Assembly (NCBI GenBank): GCA_900660155.1
Contig: CABFPE010000076.1
Coordinates: forward strand, 1,433,411 to 1,497,410
Reading direction: 5' to 3'
Source of the DNA: Hofstenia miamia
Taxonomy: Eukaryota; Xenacoelomorpha; Acoela; Hofsteniidae
DNA: 64,000 bases
Part shown: piece after piece, positions 35,580-46,180 of the stretch
How the letters are laid out: each line of letters opens with the position of its first letter
Numbering within the stretch: position 1 is the first letter of the stretch
Translations under genes and position numbers: made by a program
The notes under the pieces: generated by a model
Database searches by the model: none
Told to the model about the DNA's origin: nothing
What the model saw: only the letters and a program-made list of their open reading frames with translations

Positions 35580-36759
35580 CAGTAATGGCCAAAAGTTTGG
35601 GAACAGTAACCTGTCTAAAACATGTTCTATGGTATTTCCTGGAAACTTTATAAAGTTCCTGGAATTCCCAATTTTTTCTTTAAATTTACAACAGATTCAT
35701 TTAACCAATCAAATTAACACAACTTTAGATTTACACACAATACATTTTCACTGAAAAAGCACTACCATTATAGTTTGAAATATGGTCCGCGGTAGTGAAA
35801 TTTCACCAACAAAGCGTGCTCAAATTCATATCTTGTTTGAGGAGGGGTACAATTATTGTGCTATTGCTGTTATAGTGGGCATGTCAGTACCTTTAGTATC
35901 CAGAAGTGTTACTTGCTATCAACAACTGCAAAATTTTTACTCTCGCAAGTGACCTTTAAGACCAAAAGTGACAACCCCTCAGACTGACTGTCTCATTCAC
36001 TGTTACGTTGTCAATCAACCATTCTCTTCATCTTATGAAGTCAAAGCAAATCTAGATGCGGTAGTGCAGAATGTATCAACACCGTATCATTAGGCGTCAA
36101 TTGAATACTACCTTTCACCTTCCATCGTGCAAACCAGCAGCCAAACCCCGATTGTATTCAAAGAACATTCGAGACTGATTGCACTTCTTCAGGCAATATC
36201 AACACTACACCCCTGAGATGTGGCATCAAGTAATGTTTAGTGACGAATCCAAGATTTGCGAGTTTACATCATACTGGCCACACGTTCGACGACCAAAAAA
36301 CCAAAGATTCAACACACGTTACACGCTATAACTGTGAATGGCCGTGCTGGTATGCATTTTATTCCTTACAGCGAGACAGTCACAGCCAAGGCCTACCTCA
36401 AAATAAATCAGGAGAAAGCTCCCATGTTTTTGCAGTTTTCCGGAACATTTGTACTACAACAAGATGGTGCTCCTTGCCACAGCGCCAAAGTTGTGAAACA
36501 GTGGATTGCATCACAAGACTTTCGGCTGCTTGAGAACTGGCCGGGAAAATCCCCAGACCTCAACGTCATAGAAAATTGCTGGCATCACATCAAAAAATGT
36601 CTGAGAAAGCGCCAATGCACATCACTCGACAGTCTGGAGGAGCAAATTAAAGTGGTATTGTGCACAGAGATTACTGATGATTATTGTAGAAAGCTGGTCA
36701 TGGCAATGTCAAATCACATTGCTGTGTGTTTGGCCAATAATGGCGGACATATAAAATAG
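35580..36759 (+). pseudogene. Tc1-like element with DD35E transposase relic
   Basis: The left end CAGTAATGGCCAAAAGTTTG begins at 35580 after TA. The transposase starts near 35782 (MVRGSEISPTKRAQIHILFE), with the first catalytic piece DESKICEF near 36245, then an open part with FVLQQDGAPCHSAKVVKQW (second Asp) and GKSPDLNVIENCWHH (Glu). I count 35 residues between them, one more than the usual Tc1 DD34E. It ends NNGGHIK at 36759. Stops and frame changes lie between 35950 and 36250. The right inverted repeat was not found within 150 bp of the stop, so the right end may be lost. Confidence 0.85.
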
Positions 36760-37904
36760 TGAGTTTTTCTGAATTAACTATTTACTTTCTACATGGTGTT
36801 ATCATATTGTTTCTGTATTGTGTTATTATATTGTTTTTACATTGCGTTTTTTTAATCTAAAATACAAAAATTTCTAAATTTAGAAAATATATATATATAT
36901 AGTTATATATTTATACATAATCTGTTTTAATCTAGGAAATTGCACATGGTGATGCAAAGAGTTGAAATTACATAACGTAAATTTGATTTAAGTATTCTTT
37001 CCAATTTTAGAAAAATACAATTGTTAAGACGTCTTCATCGAATGCATATTATACATGTAGATTAAGTTTTCCTTATTATTAGCACAACTTCTGGTATTAT
37101 TAATTATTAGTTATTTCGATAAAAAAACTTCCAAATATAACCACACAATCACAATGAGAAATTATAAGCAGTTCGATTTAGCTATTACTCTAATTATTGC
37201 AATACTTTAGTCTGTTGAAGCAAATATTATATTCGCTGCTTATCAGATAAAAGATCAAATATTTGGATAAATTGACTGCTCTTCGAATTTAGTGGTCAAA
37301 ATATATTACCAGTTTGCTACTATGTTCTTAATGTTCAGGGATGAATGTCGATTTCATAATTGTTTTCAAATAATAATATTCATACAATGAATATTCAAAA
37401 TTAAAACTAACAAAAATATTTAAAGTCTAAGTGAAAACTAAAAACTCATGTACGCTAACTATTTCATAAGAAATCTGAGCGCAAATTTTGTTGAGTCAGT
37501 AAATTTTATAAAGCTATGGTAATGGGGAAAAAGAAAAATTATATATGTAGACCTCAGCATAAATTTGTTAATTGTTCATTGAATGAACAATAAATTTTGC
37601 TGTCATAAATATTCTTCATAAATCAACATTTTGCTTATAAATTTTGAATTCTACAAATATCAGTTTTATCTTTTACAAATACACACAAGTTTTAAAACCA
37701 AAAATTAGATCATAGTACCGATTCTTAATTACAATAAATAACTGAAAATAGTTGTTTATAGCATTATGTTATTCAGAATTGGTGGTCCTATTTTATATTA
37801 ATTAAATCAATATTCCATTATTGGAAAAAAGTTTGTGGTCAGATAAGTAGTATGCATACCGCTCATTTTAATCTGTAACTGAGCAGTTACTTTGTTGAAA
37901 ACAC
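36760..37904. other. Non-coding AT-rich DNA
   Basis: A short TA tract at 36887-36901; otherwise nothing recognised. Confidence 0.4.
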
Positions 37905-39345
37905 CACATATCTACACCTTTTCTGTTAAATTAATCTGTCAAACAAAAATTAATATATGTCAAATTCAAATTAATCCAATTTAGAAAATCATTCTATGAC
38001 CATTCCATGTAACATATGTAACGTGTTTTTCACAAATCTATAGGAAAACATTGTGTTTATTTTGCAAGGAGTTTTGATCTTGTTTCGAAATGCTTTGACG
38101 TCCGTATTAGTACCATTATCATAGCATAGTACCATTTGTACCAAGAAGCACTTATTACATGTACATAGAACAATGTTGGACCTTGGGTTTTGGGTAAGCC
38201 TTAGGCACGTGATTCAAAACCTGTTTCTGTTAACGCAGCATTTATACAAAGCAACCTATAAAGGTTCAAACTTTCCTTTGGATCGTAAGAGAACTACATT
38301 CCATATTCAAAATATGTTTACAATGCACTCACTGTCCAGTATAGCGTATAGCAACGCGATGTATGAGTTAGCTTATAATTGTGAATGATGAAATGAAAAC
38401 AATTACATTGCTATGAGTAATATGTAATTATAGACAGACATGTACTCCTAGGCATAGTCTATTAAGACAATGAAAGTTACTAAGCCCCGGCTCCGTATTT
38501 TTGCAATGTATAGTCGATGTCTCAAAATTTCTTGGTATTCGCTGCAATTTGTCATCCAAACAAGCGAAACTTTAGTAGTAGAAATCAAATTTTTATTCAG
38601 CAATACTATGATAGAAGCAGCACTTCACTTTGGTCTAGGGGTGACGACTGGGAAGCTGTTGCAACGAAGTTCAGTGCTTGTGTATTATTATGCAATTATG
38701 GACTTATATTACTGATATTGCTATATGTGTCAAAAAAAAATTATTGTATCTGAATATACAACAGCTTTGCCAACTTTTCACAACAGAAACGTAAGATTGT
38801 TTTTGATGATGGAGCTGAGACGCAAAGGAAAGTAAATGGCAAATATCAAATAATGATTGTGCATTGTTAACTTGATCTTGTTGAGCAGCGTTGTGACCTT
38901 AGTCAGCTTAAAAAAGGTCAAATTTACTTGCATATCTCAAAATAAATAATGTCCAGACTTTATGCTGTTATGCCTGTGTGGACCTGTCCCAGCCGCTTCT
39001 GCCTTTGGTTAGGCCGTCCAGGTCTCAGCTCTTCACTTTATAAGTAGAGGAAACAAAAAACCGACATAGCCTTATAATGACAATTCTTTGCTACTAATTA
39101 TTGGTACTACTGATACTATGTTAATATGATGGTACTAATGCAGATATTAAAGAAATTCAAAATAAAACACAAACTCCCTTCAATAAAAAGCATAAATAAC
39201 AAATTTCAATACTATTTGTGTTAAAAAAGTTACATATGTTACATGAAATGGAGTGATTTTCTATATGCGATTAATTTGAATTGATGTAGATAAATTTGAA
39301 TTCGTCTAAGATTAACTTAGGTTTGACTTATATTAATTTGAAGGT
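37905..39345. mobile_element. Candidate foldback element with long inverted repeats, about 1.4 kb
   Basis: The arm at about 37920-38150 is matched, reversed and complemented, by about 39090-39340. Shared landmarks are GTTACATATGTTACATG, GATTAATTTGAATT and ATGGTACTAAT. Identity is moderate with small indels, so it is old. The 900-bp middle has short frames (38173-38388, 38470-38753) that I do not recognise. Exact tips and a target duplication could not be fixed by eye. It resembles a non-autonomous DNA transposon. Confidence 0.55.
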
Positions 39346-40821
39346 GAAAAGGCAAAGTTTGCAAATTATAATAAACAATACAATTGAAATCTGCTTTCAT
39401 TAGAAAGTAGCATATGCTTAATAATCAGAAGATCATTGGAAGAAAATGGTGAAATTGTTAATTTGATCGAACAGCGACTCAAGTTAAAACTTGATTGGAC
39501 CCAATCAGATGAGATTTCATGCCAAGAAATTTTAAATAAATGGGAATTATTAACGATTTAATAAAGGTATCAATGATCTAAGGCATAGTTGTAAAATGGA
39601 TTGGGCTCGTGTCTGTTCGAGTTTGAGTTTGGCTCGATTGAAATTTCATTGTTCAAATCGAGTTAAAATTGACGATGTTAATTTTTTCGAAATATTCAAA
39701 TGTTGTTCATATTTAAATGAAATTCATATATATTTCAATGATATTTCTCTTACTTACGCATTATATATAACAAAATCTTACAAATGGAATTCTTTTTGTA
39801 CAATTTATTAGCTATTTACAATGTCGATTCAATACTTCATGATTATTGTGATTATTCTAAGTGAGGCTTCCATACAGTAATTAGAATATCAACTTCTAAA
39901 CTAAAGTGATTTATGTAAAGCTAATATAGGCAATCAGGACGTAGGCTGTGGGGATGGTTAATCAATGCTGAAACGGTCTAGAAATCAAACCCAAATCCAA
40001 CCCTGTTTAGACTCAGACTCAAAACCTGTCTAATTGCATTATTTTATGCTTTTTTTCTCCTGAAAGGATAAAAAATAAATTTTTCGTAATGCACTATTTC
40101 ACTTTTCTCTTAGTTGAAATGTGGGCAAACAAACAAAACATGTTCAGAACAAACGTTGGTTTCAAGAAATATTCTTTTGTATAATAAAGTAATTTATTGT
40201 TGTTAAGGATCTTTAGTAACTCGCCTCGGCGAACATAATGAAAAACAGTTTTTTCTTTGTAATGAAATTGGTTAAATGCAGTAATGTCATCTATTCTTGC
40301 CTAAAAACAACCCTTAATTTCAATTATTCACAACAAATTTGATTCTGAAAATTGCGGTTCATTGCTTTAAAAAGATTAAAATTGCAAAAAAATTACATAC
40401 GTTTCTCAAAATTAAGATTCTCTGAATATCTGTCTATTAATCCAAAGCCTCTGATGGAGCATTTCTCACACTGGATATTGCATTAATTGTATTAAACGAA
40501 ATAGTTGTTCTTCATTTGGATAATTGAGCTACTTGGCGGATACAGCCACTTTTCGCTTGGTTTTCTAATGTTATCATTATCAATTTCAAATATTAGTTCT
40601 TGTATTGCTTAATAGCAAACTCGCTTCCATAGCAGACCACTCCTGGCATGTACGGGCTTTTGCCCCAGATTACCAGTATTTAAAATGTTGTTAATAAGGA
40701 AAATATAGTATGCGTCGTCTGTTAAAGTGCTTCTTATCAGCAGATCAGATCAAACAAGTTGACGTGAATTAAATCTACAAAGATATTCACATCTCGAAAG
40801 CCTCATCTATACTCTTTTATC
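39346..40821. other. Intergenic DNA upstream of the secreted-protein gene
   Basis: No gene recognised. Short frames such as 39596-39811 have no support. The proximal 150 bases are likely promoter and 5' leader of the gene at 40822. Confidence 0.4.
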
Positions 40822-42024
40822 ATGATGCTGTTTGAAAGATGTTCTGTTGTATTTTTTCTCCTTTCTTCAACATCGATGGCATTGCAGTGGGAAAAATGCA
40901 CGCTTCATCTGAACATGAAATCTACAGTTTGCATGATAAATGAAGATGTGGTTTGTAACATAACACAAAATTTTGTACATATTTATGGTCTGAGCAAAAA
41001 TGCTAATCTTGGGAAAAATTGCAAATTTCTAAAAATCAAAGAGGGAAAAACACTGATACTCGAAAATCTTATCGTGACTAGTGATTTCCCTACAATTGAT
41101 CATGGCAACATATTTCTCAGATCTATTAATGGTGTCAAATTGAAGAAAGAGTTCATTTCATATATTTCGGTCACTCGCGAATTTGAGATGCATATTACCG
41201 ATAGTCACTTCACAGGGGACACCGGATTACACATGGTCGACGATCTTTTCTTTTTGATGGCAAGAGAAATCAAGATAACAGTCATTGAATCATCCTTTAA
41301 GAATTTTATGAATTTCAAATCAATTTTTAAAATTGACAGAGAAAGCAGGATTAAGTTATCATTAATAAATAATATATTTGCAGAAAATTTCTTAGGCCTT
41401 GGTATAGTTGATTTATACTGTTCGAGTGCATATTTGAGGAGAATGGATATGATCATTTTTGAAAGCAATCAAGTGCATAAAAATATTGCAGTCAATGGCA
41501 GTCTTTTTGATGTACAGTCAGACGGAGGTAGTCTTAATATTTCAAAGAACGCATTCGATTCAAATGTTGCTCATTCAATTTGGAATGTGCGCAAGAGCTT
41601 TAAGGTCAAACTAAATATTTCAGTAGATAACAATACACTCTCCAATAACACATGTGGATATGGAATGCGCCTTTTTGGTAATATTGTACGTATTACAAAT
41701 GAAATTCATAAAAATAATACTTTTATGAGCCATTACTTTCTCAGTAACAATTCATCAATAACAAATTCTAAATTTCAATTGTACAATATTTCTGAAAGCA
41801 AAAAGTGTCCACTCATGAACAACATTGCAAGAGTAAAAAACGTCACATTATTGGTTGTAGATGAGATGACTAAAATTTGGGTGACTGAACGTTGTCACTT
41901 AGATAACAATTCCGACCTGATTGTTGAAGGCAAAAAGAATGTGACATGTCCTTTTTGTAATTTGTTCATGCCAACTCCAGAAGTTGAAAAGGCAATACCA
42001 TGTCCTTTGTGTGACTTTGTTTAA
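40822..42024 (+). CDS. Secreted glycoprotein, probable parallel beta-helix, unknown function
   Basis: A 400-residue protein in one exon. The start MMLFERCSVVFFLLSSTSMA is a clear signal peptide, probably cut near residue 20-21. The body alternates short hydrophobic strands with N-rich turns (SLINNIFAENFLGL, SLNISKNAFDSNV, NNTLSNNTCGYG), the texture of right-handed parallel beta-helix repeats. About 12 N-x-S/T sites occur. It ends with two CPxC motifs (TCPFCNLF and PCPLCDFV), the last four residues from the C-terminus. No membrane anchor is seen after the signal. Surrounded by relics yet free of stops, it seems to be a real, possibly lineage-specific, gene. I do not recognise the family. Confidence 0.75.
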   Translation: MMLFERCSVVFFLLSSTSMALQWEKCTLHLNMKSTVCMINEDVVCNITQNFVHIYGLSKNANLGKNCKFLKIKEGKTLILENLIVTSDFPTIDHGNIFLRSINGVKLKKEFISYISVTREFEMHITDSHFTGDTGLHMVDDLFFLMAREIKITVIESSFKNFMNFKSIFKIDRESRIKLSLINNIFAENFLGLGIVDLYCSSAYLRRMDMIIFESNQVHKNIAVNGSLFDVQSDGGSLNISKNAFDSNVAHSIWNVRKSFKVKLNISVDNNTLSNNTCGYGMRLFGNIVRITNEIHKNNTFMSHYFLSNNSSITNSKFQLYNISESKKCPLMNNIARVKNVTLLVVDEMTKIWVTERCHLDNNSDLIVEGKKNVTCPFCNLFMPTPEVEKAIPCPLCDFV

Positions 42025-42834
42025 AAAACTATTTTACTTGATAAATTAATGAAAATTTTTTTTTTTACAAAACTTCCCATATAGACATTAAAAAATTATT
42101 TAAGGGAATATAAAATTCTAAGTGCAACTCATTAAGATGAGAAGAATAATAAGTTACTTGCAGGAAAATGGGCATTTAAGTGGAGATAGGTATCAAGCCT
42201 GGAAATGGGTCAGCTTTGATGACCTTTATTATTATGTATCACATCAAGAAGTAATTAAAATATTTTTAGCAGTACGTTTTTAAGTGAAATGAAAACTGAA
42301 AATGCTAAGATTGGGTTTAAAAACTGTTTTATGATTTCAGTACAATTTGTGATTGTATACATTTTAAAGCAGTAACTTACTAAAAGTAAAAAGAAAAGTG
42401 AAAGAAATGTAGTGTTTAGCTATGTTCCAAAACTTTTCAGTCTGTAGCATCATCCAAAAAGCAACTAAGCTGAACAACGTCGAATGATTATTATTAATTG
42501 AAATTAATTGTAAAAATTGTTAATGATCTTTAGTTATTTTTGTAAAATGCAACTAAGATTTAATATTGTTCAAAATAAGAAAACTTGTTAGCCGATCAAG
42601 AAACAATTGACAAATTAAATTGAGCGAACTAACGCTTACGTATGAACAGCCATATTGGCAGACGAATCATTTGAAATTTAAAATCGGCAGGTACTTTTGT
42701 AGAAATTTTATAAATAGCTTTGATTCAACCATAATTTTGATGAACAATAAATTCTTCGGAGTTTATTTAATTTTCATTTCTACTTTATCTGGTTTGATTA
42801 TTTAATAAAATGTACAGCTAGGCAAGTTGTGTCG
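42025..42834. other. 3' flank and intergenic DNA up to the gap
   Basis: AT-rich; no element or gene recognised. It does not resemble the retroelement on the far side of the gap. Confidence 0.4.
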
Positions 42835-43834
42835 NNNNNNNNNNNNNNNNNNNNNNNNNNNNNNNNNNNNNNNNNNNNNNNNNNNNNNNNNNNNNNNNNN
42901 NNNNNNNNNNNNNNNNNNNNNNNNNNNNNNNNNNNNNNNNNNNNNNNNNNNNNNNNNNNNNNNNNNNNNNNNNNNNNNNNNNNNNNNNNNNNNNNNNNNN
43001 NNNNNNNNNNNNNNNNNNNNNNNNNNNNNNNNNNNNNNNNNNNNNNNNNNNNNNNNNNNNNNNNNNNNNNNNNNNNNNNNNNNNNNNNNNNNNNNNNNNN
43101 NNNNNNNNNNNNNNNNNNNNNNNNNNNNNNNNNNNNNNNNNNNNNNNNNNNNNNNNNNNNNNNNNNNNNNNNNNNNNNNNNNNNNNNNNNNNNNNNNNNN
43201 NNNNNNNNNNNNNNNNNNNNNNNNNNNNNNNNNNNNNNNNNNNNNNNNNNNNNNNNNNNNNNNNNNNNNNNNNNNNNNNNNNNNNNNNNNNNNNNNNNNN
43301 NNNNNNNNNNNNNNNNNNNNNNNNNNNNNNNNNNNNNNNNNNNNNNNNNNNNNNNNNNNNNNNNNNNNNNNNNNNNNNNNNNNNNNNNNNNNNNNNNNNN
43401 NNNNNNNNNNNNNNNNNNNNNNNNNNNNNNNNNNNNNNNNNNNNNNNNNNNNNNNNNNNNNNNNNNNNNNNNNNNNNNNNNNNNNNNNNNNNNNNNNNNN
43501 NNNNNNNNNNNNNNNNNNNNNNNNNNNNNNNNNNNNNNNNNNNNNNNNNNNNNNNNNNNNNNNNNNNNNNNNNNNNNNNNNNNNNNNNNNNNNNNNNNNN
43601 NNNNNNNNNNNNNNNNNNNNNNNNNNNNNNNNNNNNNNNNNNNNNNNNNNNNNNNNNNNNNNNNNNNNNNNNNNNNNNNNNNNNNNNNNNNNNNNNNNNN
43701 NNNNNNNNNNNNNNNNNNNNNNNNNNNNNNNNNNNNNNNNNNNNNNNNNNNNNNNNNNNNNNNNNNNNNNNNNNNNNNNNNNNNNNNNNNNNNNNNNNNN
43801 NNNNNNNNNNNNNNNNNNNNNNNNNNNNNNNNNN
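42835..43834. other. Assembly gap of exactly 1000 N
   Basis: The round length suggests a placeholder, so the true size is unknown. The rest of retroelement copy 1 (end of frame X, env, 3' LTR) should lie here if that copy is complete. Frames called through the N run are meaningless. Confidence 0.98.
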
Positions 43835-44988
43835 CCTCCAACTTTTTAAAGACCTTCGCATTTTTCTTTCTAAATTGGAGTGTTCTATGCACCAACTTGT
43901 AAGTGATTTGCAAATCAAATCAGCTATCATGTGGCTGAAGGCCTTCTTCTCTCAATTTTCTAAGTCTATCCAGGCACACTTTCTCTGCTAAAGATGTTAA
44001 AGAGAAGGAAGGCATCTCCTGAATCACGGCTTCTAGTAATTGTTCTTCTTTGATCTCCTGAGGCTTTTGTATATTCAATAGGACCATGATCTTCATTTCC
44101 ATCCTATAAGCAAGATTGTATATAGGAATTCCCCAGTTGTGCAAACCCAACATTGGACAGTCTTGGGTGCCATTGAATAATATCATTCCTGTAGCTTTCA
44201 TTTGTTTTAATTTCTCATGAATTTGTTCAGGCCGATGGTTAGAATTTAAAAATTCAGCCTGTGCATTGGTAATGATCAGGAACGCTAAAGCAGGATGCTC
44301 CCTGCCCACAAATTCTAAATACTCCTGCATTCTTTGAATATTTATTCACTCCTGTAATTGTGCCATATTCCTGCAATATAGAAGGTTATCCATTATTTCA
44401 AATTGTTTTCATGCCTTCCAGTATATTTTTCTACCCTCTAGATCATGATAATGTAAGGTGGACATTGGATAATTAACTGCCAATGGTGGCTTCAGCAGAT
44501 ACTTAAGCAAAGTTTCACCATTATAGATCGCACAATCTAGAGGGACCATCACAACTGCAGGTTATATTGACTTCTTCGATTTGCCTTCTAGCCACTTTGA
44601 TCATGGGTTGAGGGATTTCCTGAGGCCACACCATGGTGCTGAAAAACTCCAGATCTAATGCCACCAAACTTTCACTTTCCCATGATCTGCTCTGAACTGC
44701 ATGTATATATTTTTGAGTGATGGTTTTTGGTCTCTGTAATTTAGCCTCAAATTCTAAGCACCAATGCTCATTATTTTGGTGGCTTCCTTGGATCTCCAGA
44801 ATCTCCATAATATCTTCATTGTCATGAGATTCCAGGCCACCGTCACTTTCTACGATCATTTCTGTAACCAGGCATTGTGATTCTTCTGGGGAAGATCTTA
44901 ATTTGGGGTAATATAGTGTGACAGTCCTTACACTGTTGCATTGCCTCCATTTGCTTCTGTACCTCTTTTTGGATATTCTGCCTGGCAT
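43835..44988 (-). pseudogene. Accessory frame X, copy 1 (cut by gap)
   Basis: Begins MPGRISKKRYRSKWRQC at 44988, 42 bases after an acceptor-like AG. The protein is mostly soluble, with LEFEAKL, MIKVARRQIEEVN, then, after a 4-base loss relative to copy 2 near 44540, continuing in another frame (YNGETLLKYL; HDLEGRKIYWKA) and MQEYLEFVGREHPAL (44330 on), LFNGTQDCPMLGLHNWGIP and EEGLQPHDS. Stops lie near 44407 and 44352 (and at 43920). No membrane segment, zinc finger or known enzyme motif is seen. Two-thirds of residues match copy 2 over 136 aligned positions. Position between pol and env and its own splice site suggest an accessory protein. I do not recognise the family. Confidence 0.6.
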
Positions 44989-45030
44989 CTAACTAAATAA
45001 GTTACTGTTTAAGTACTTAATTTGCATTCC

Positions 45031-45032
45031 CT
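45031..45032 (-). promoter_or_regulatory. Candidate splice acceptor for frame X, copy 1
   Basis: On the minus strand AAGTTTTTTTTTAG/GGAATG: an unbroken T tract and AG, 42 bases before the X start codon. Copy 2 has the same site at 56359-56360. Confidence 0.6.
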
Positions 45033-45678
45033 AAAAAAAAACTTTTTATTTGGTTAATATCAATTTGCAAATTACTGTAATGAGCACAGCTTTGAAAATT
45101 CAATAATATAGTTTTTGTTTACTATGTTTCATGTATCAGTAACAAAACCTCTATTTAATTCTTGTAATCTAACTCTTTCTAAACATTCAAGTTCATGATA
45201 ACACTATGTAATTTAGGTGTTTACTGATATACCATTTCTGCTGTAATAGTAGTTGTACAGTATAATGTATTAATTAATTTTACTCTTCAATCAGGTCTTA
45301 AATCTAAAGTTCCGCAATTTTGATTCAATGTGGGGTCTGACTATAGTCAGAAGTTACACTCACTGTTTAAACACTTGTAATTAGCCATTACTGAAAACCT
45401 TGGCTATTTGAATTAATAATACCTTAAAACAGCTTCCTTACTTCCCTTGTGCTAATTAGTTTGTACAAGGTTACGTTTGTGGTCTAGGTTTAGTATGGTC
45501 ATTAACTTTTACACAACCTTTGTTACTGTAAATACATATTACTTATGGTTTAACAACAAGTTTATGTATAGATTTTTCAGTACAGTCAAGTAATTGATCT
45601 ATGTTGCATCCTTAATACTTTACTATACCTAATTTCTGCTATAACATTTAATTAATTCTTTAACTAAAAAAACAACAG
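45033..45678 (-). other. Conserved non-coding spacer between Y and X, copy 1
   Basis: It aligns with 56361-56949 in copy 2. In the first 370 bases by eye only roughly one base in ten or fewer differs (for example TAATCTAACTCTTTCTAAAC is identical), much less than in frame X. There is no long open frame. It would be intron in an X or env mRNA, and may hold an RNA or enhancer element. Confidence 0.5.
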
Positions 45679-45909
45679 TTATTTTTTTATTATTAAATTT
45701 AAAGACATGAATTGTTTATGTTCTAGGGTAGTGATTATAGCCTTTCTCCACAGTCGATGTTTTCTCTTTTGACTGCAATGTTCAGCATGCACACTCGCCA
45801 CCCTAAACCTTTCCATGGCCGATATATAACTTGTCACCATCCACTCTTCCTTCCCGAATTTACTTGATATTCTAACATAATAATATTCACGATGCATGAA
45901 TGTTCTCAT
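45679..45909 (-). CDS. Accessory frame Y, copy 1 (intact)
   Basis: A 76-codon frame starting MRTFMHREYYYVRISSKFG, with EEWMVTSYISAMERF, VASVHAEHCSQKRKHR and AIITTLEHKQF. Basic C-terminal half, no signal peptide or membrane segment. Copy 2 aligns over the full length without an indel, with about 52 of 76 residues identical and one nonsense change. The start codon lies 9 bases after an acceptor-like TTGTTTTTAG. Retention of frame and length in two diverged copies argues it is a gene and not chance. Function unknown; the family is not one I recognise. Confidence 0.6.
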   Translation of the reverse strand: MRTFMHREYYYVRISSKFGKEEWMVTSYISAMERFRVASVHAEHCSQKRKHRLWRKAIITTLEHKQFMSLNLIIKK

Positions 45910-45918
45910 TGTATGTTC

Positions 45919-45920
45919 CT
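45919..45920 (-). promoter_or_regulatory. Candidate splice acceptor for frame Y, copy 1
   Basis: Minus strand GTAATTGTTTTTAG/GAAC, ending just before the Y start codon. The same at 57189-57190 in copy 2. Confidence 0.6.
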
Positions 45921-46180
45921 AAAAACAATTACTATTTTCTATTCTTCATGCAGTTAAATTAATTACAATACCTAAAAAAAACTAAAAATTTCTATGTTTA
46001 TAAACTACAAATGGGAAAGAGTTTAACCAGTTTATTTTAATCTGCAAGGCCACAATCTAAACAACCTTCTCTTCTTCTGCAACTGTGAACTTTGTTTGTT
46101 ATCTAAACATTTTTATAAAACCAATTAATTTCTCATGCACTGTAACGTTTCTCAAATTCATCATGCCTTTTATACCCATG

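Noticed and set aside
38173..38753. Short frames in the middle of the foldback element
   Set aside because: Under 100 codons, overlapping in different frames, with no recognisable domain or conservation evidence.
42798..43930. Long open frames of 340-371 codons
   Set aside because: They consist almost entirely of unknown residues across the 1000-N gap.
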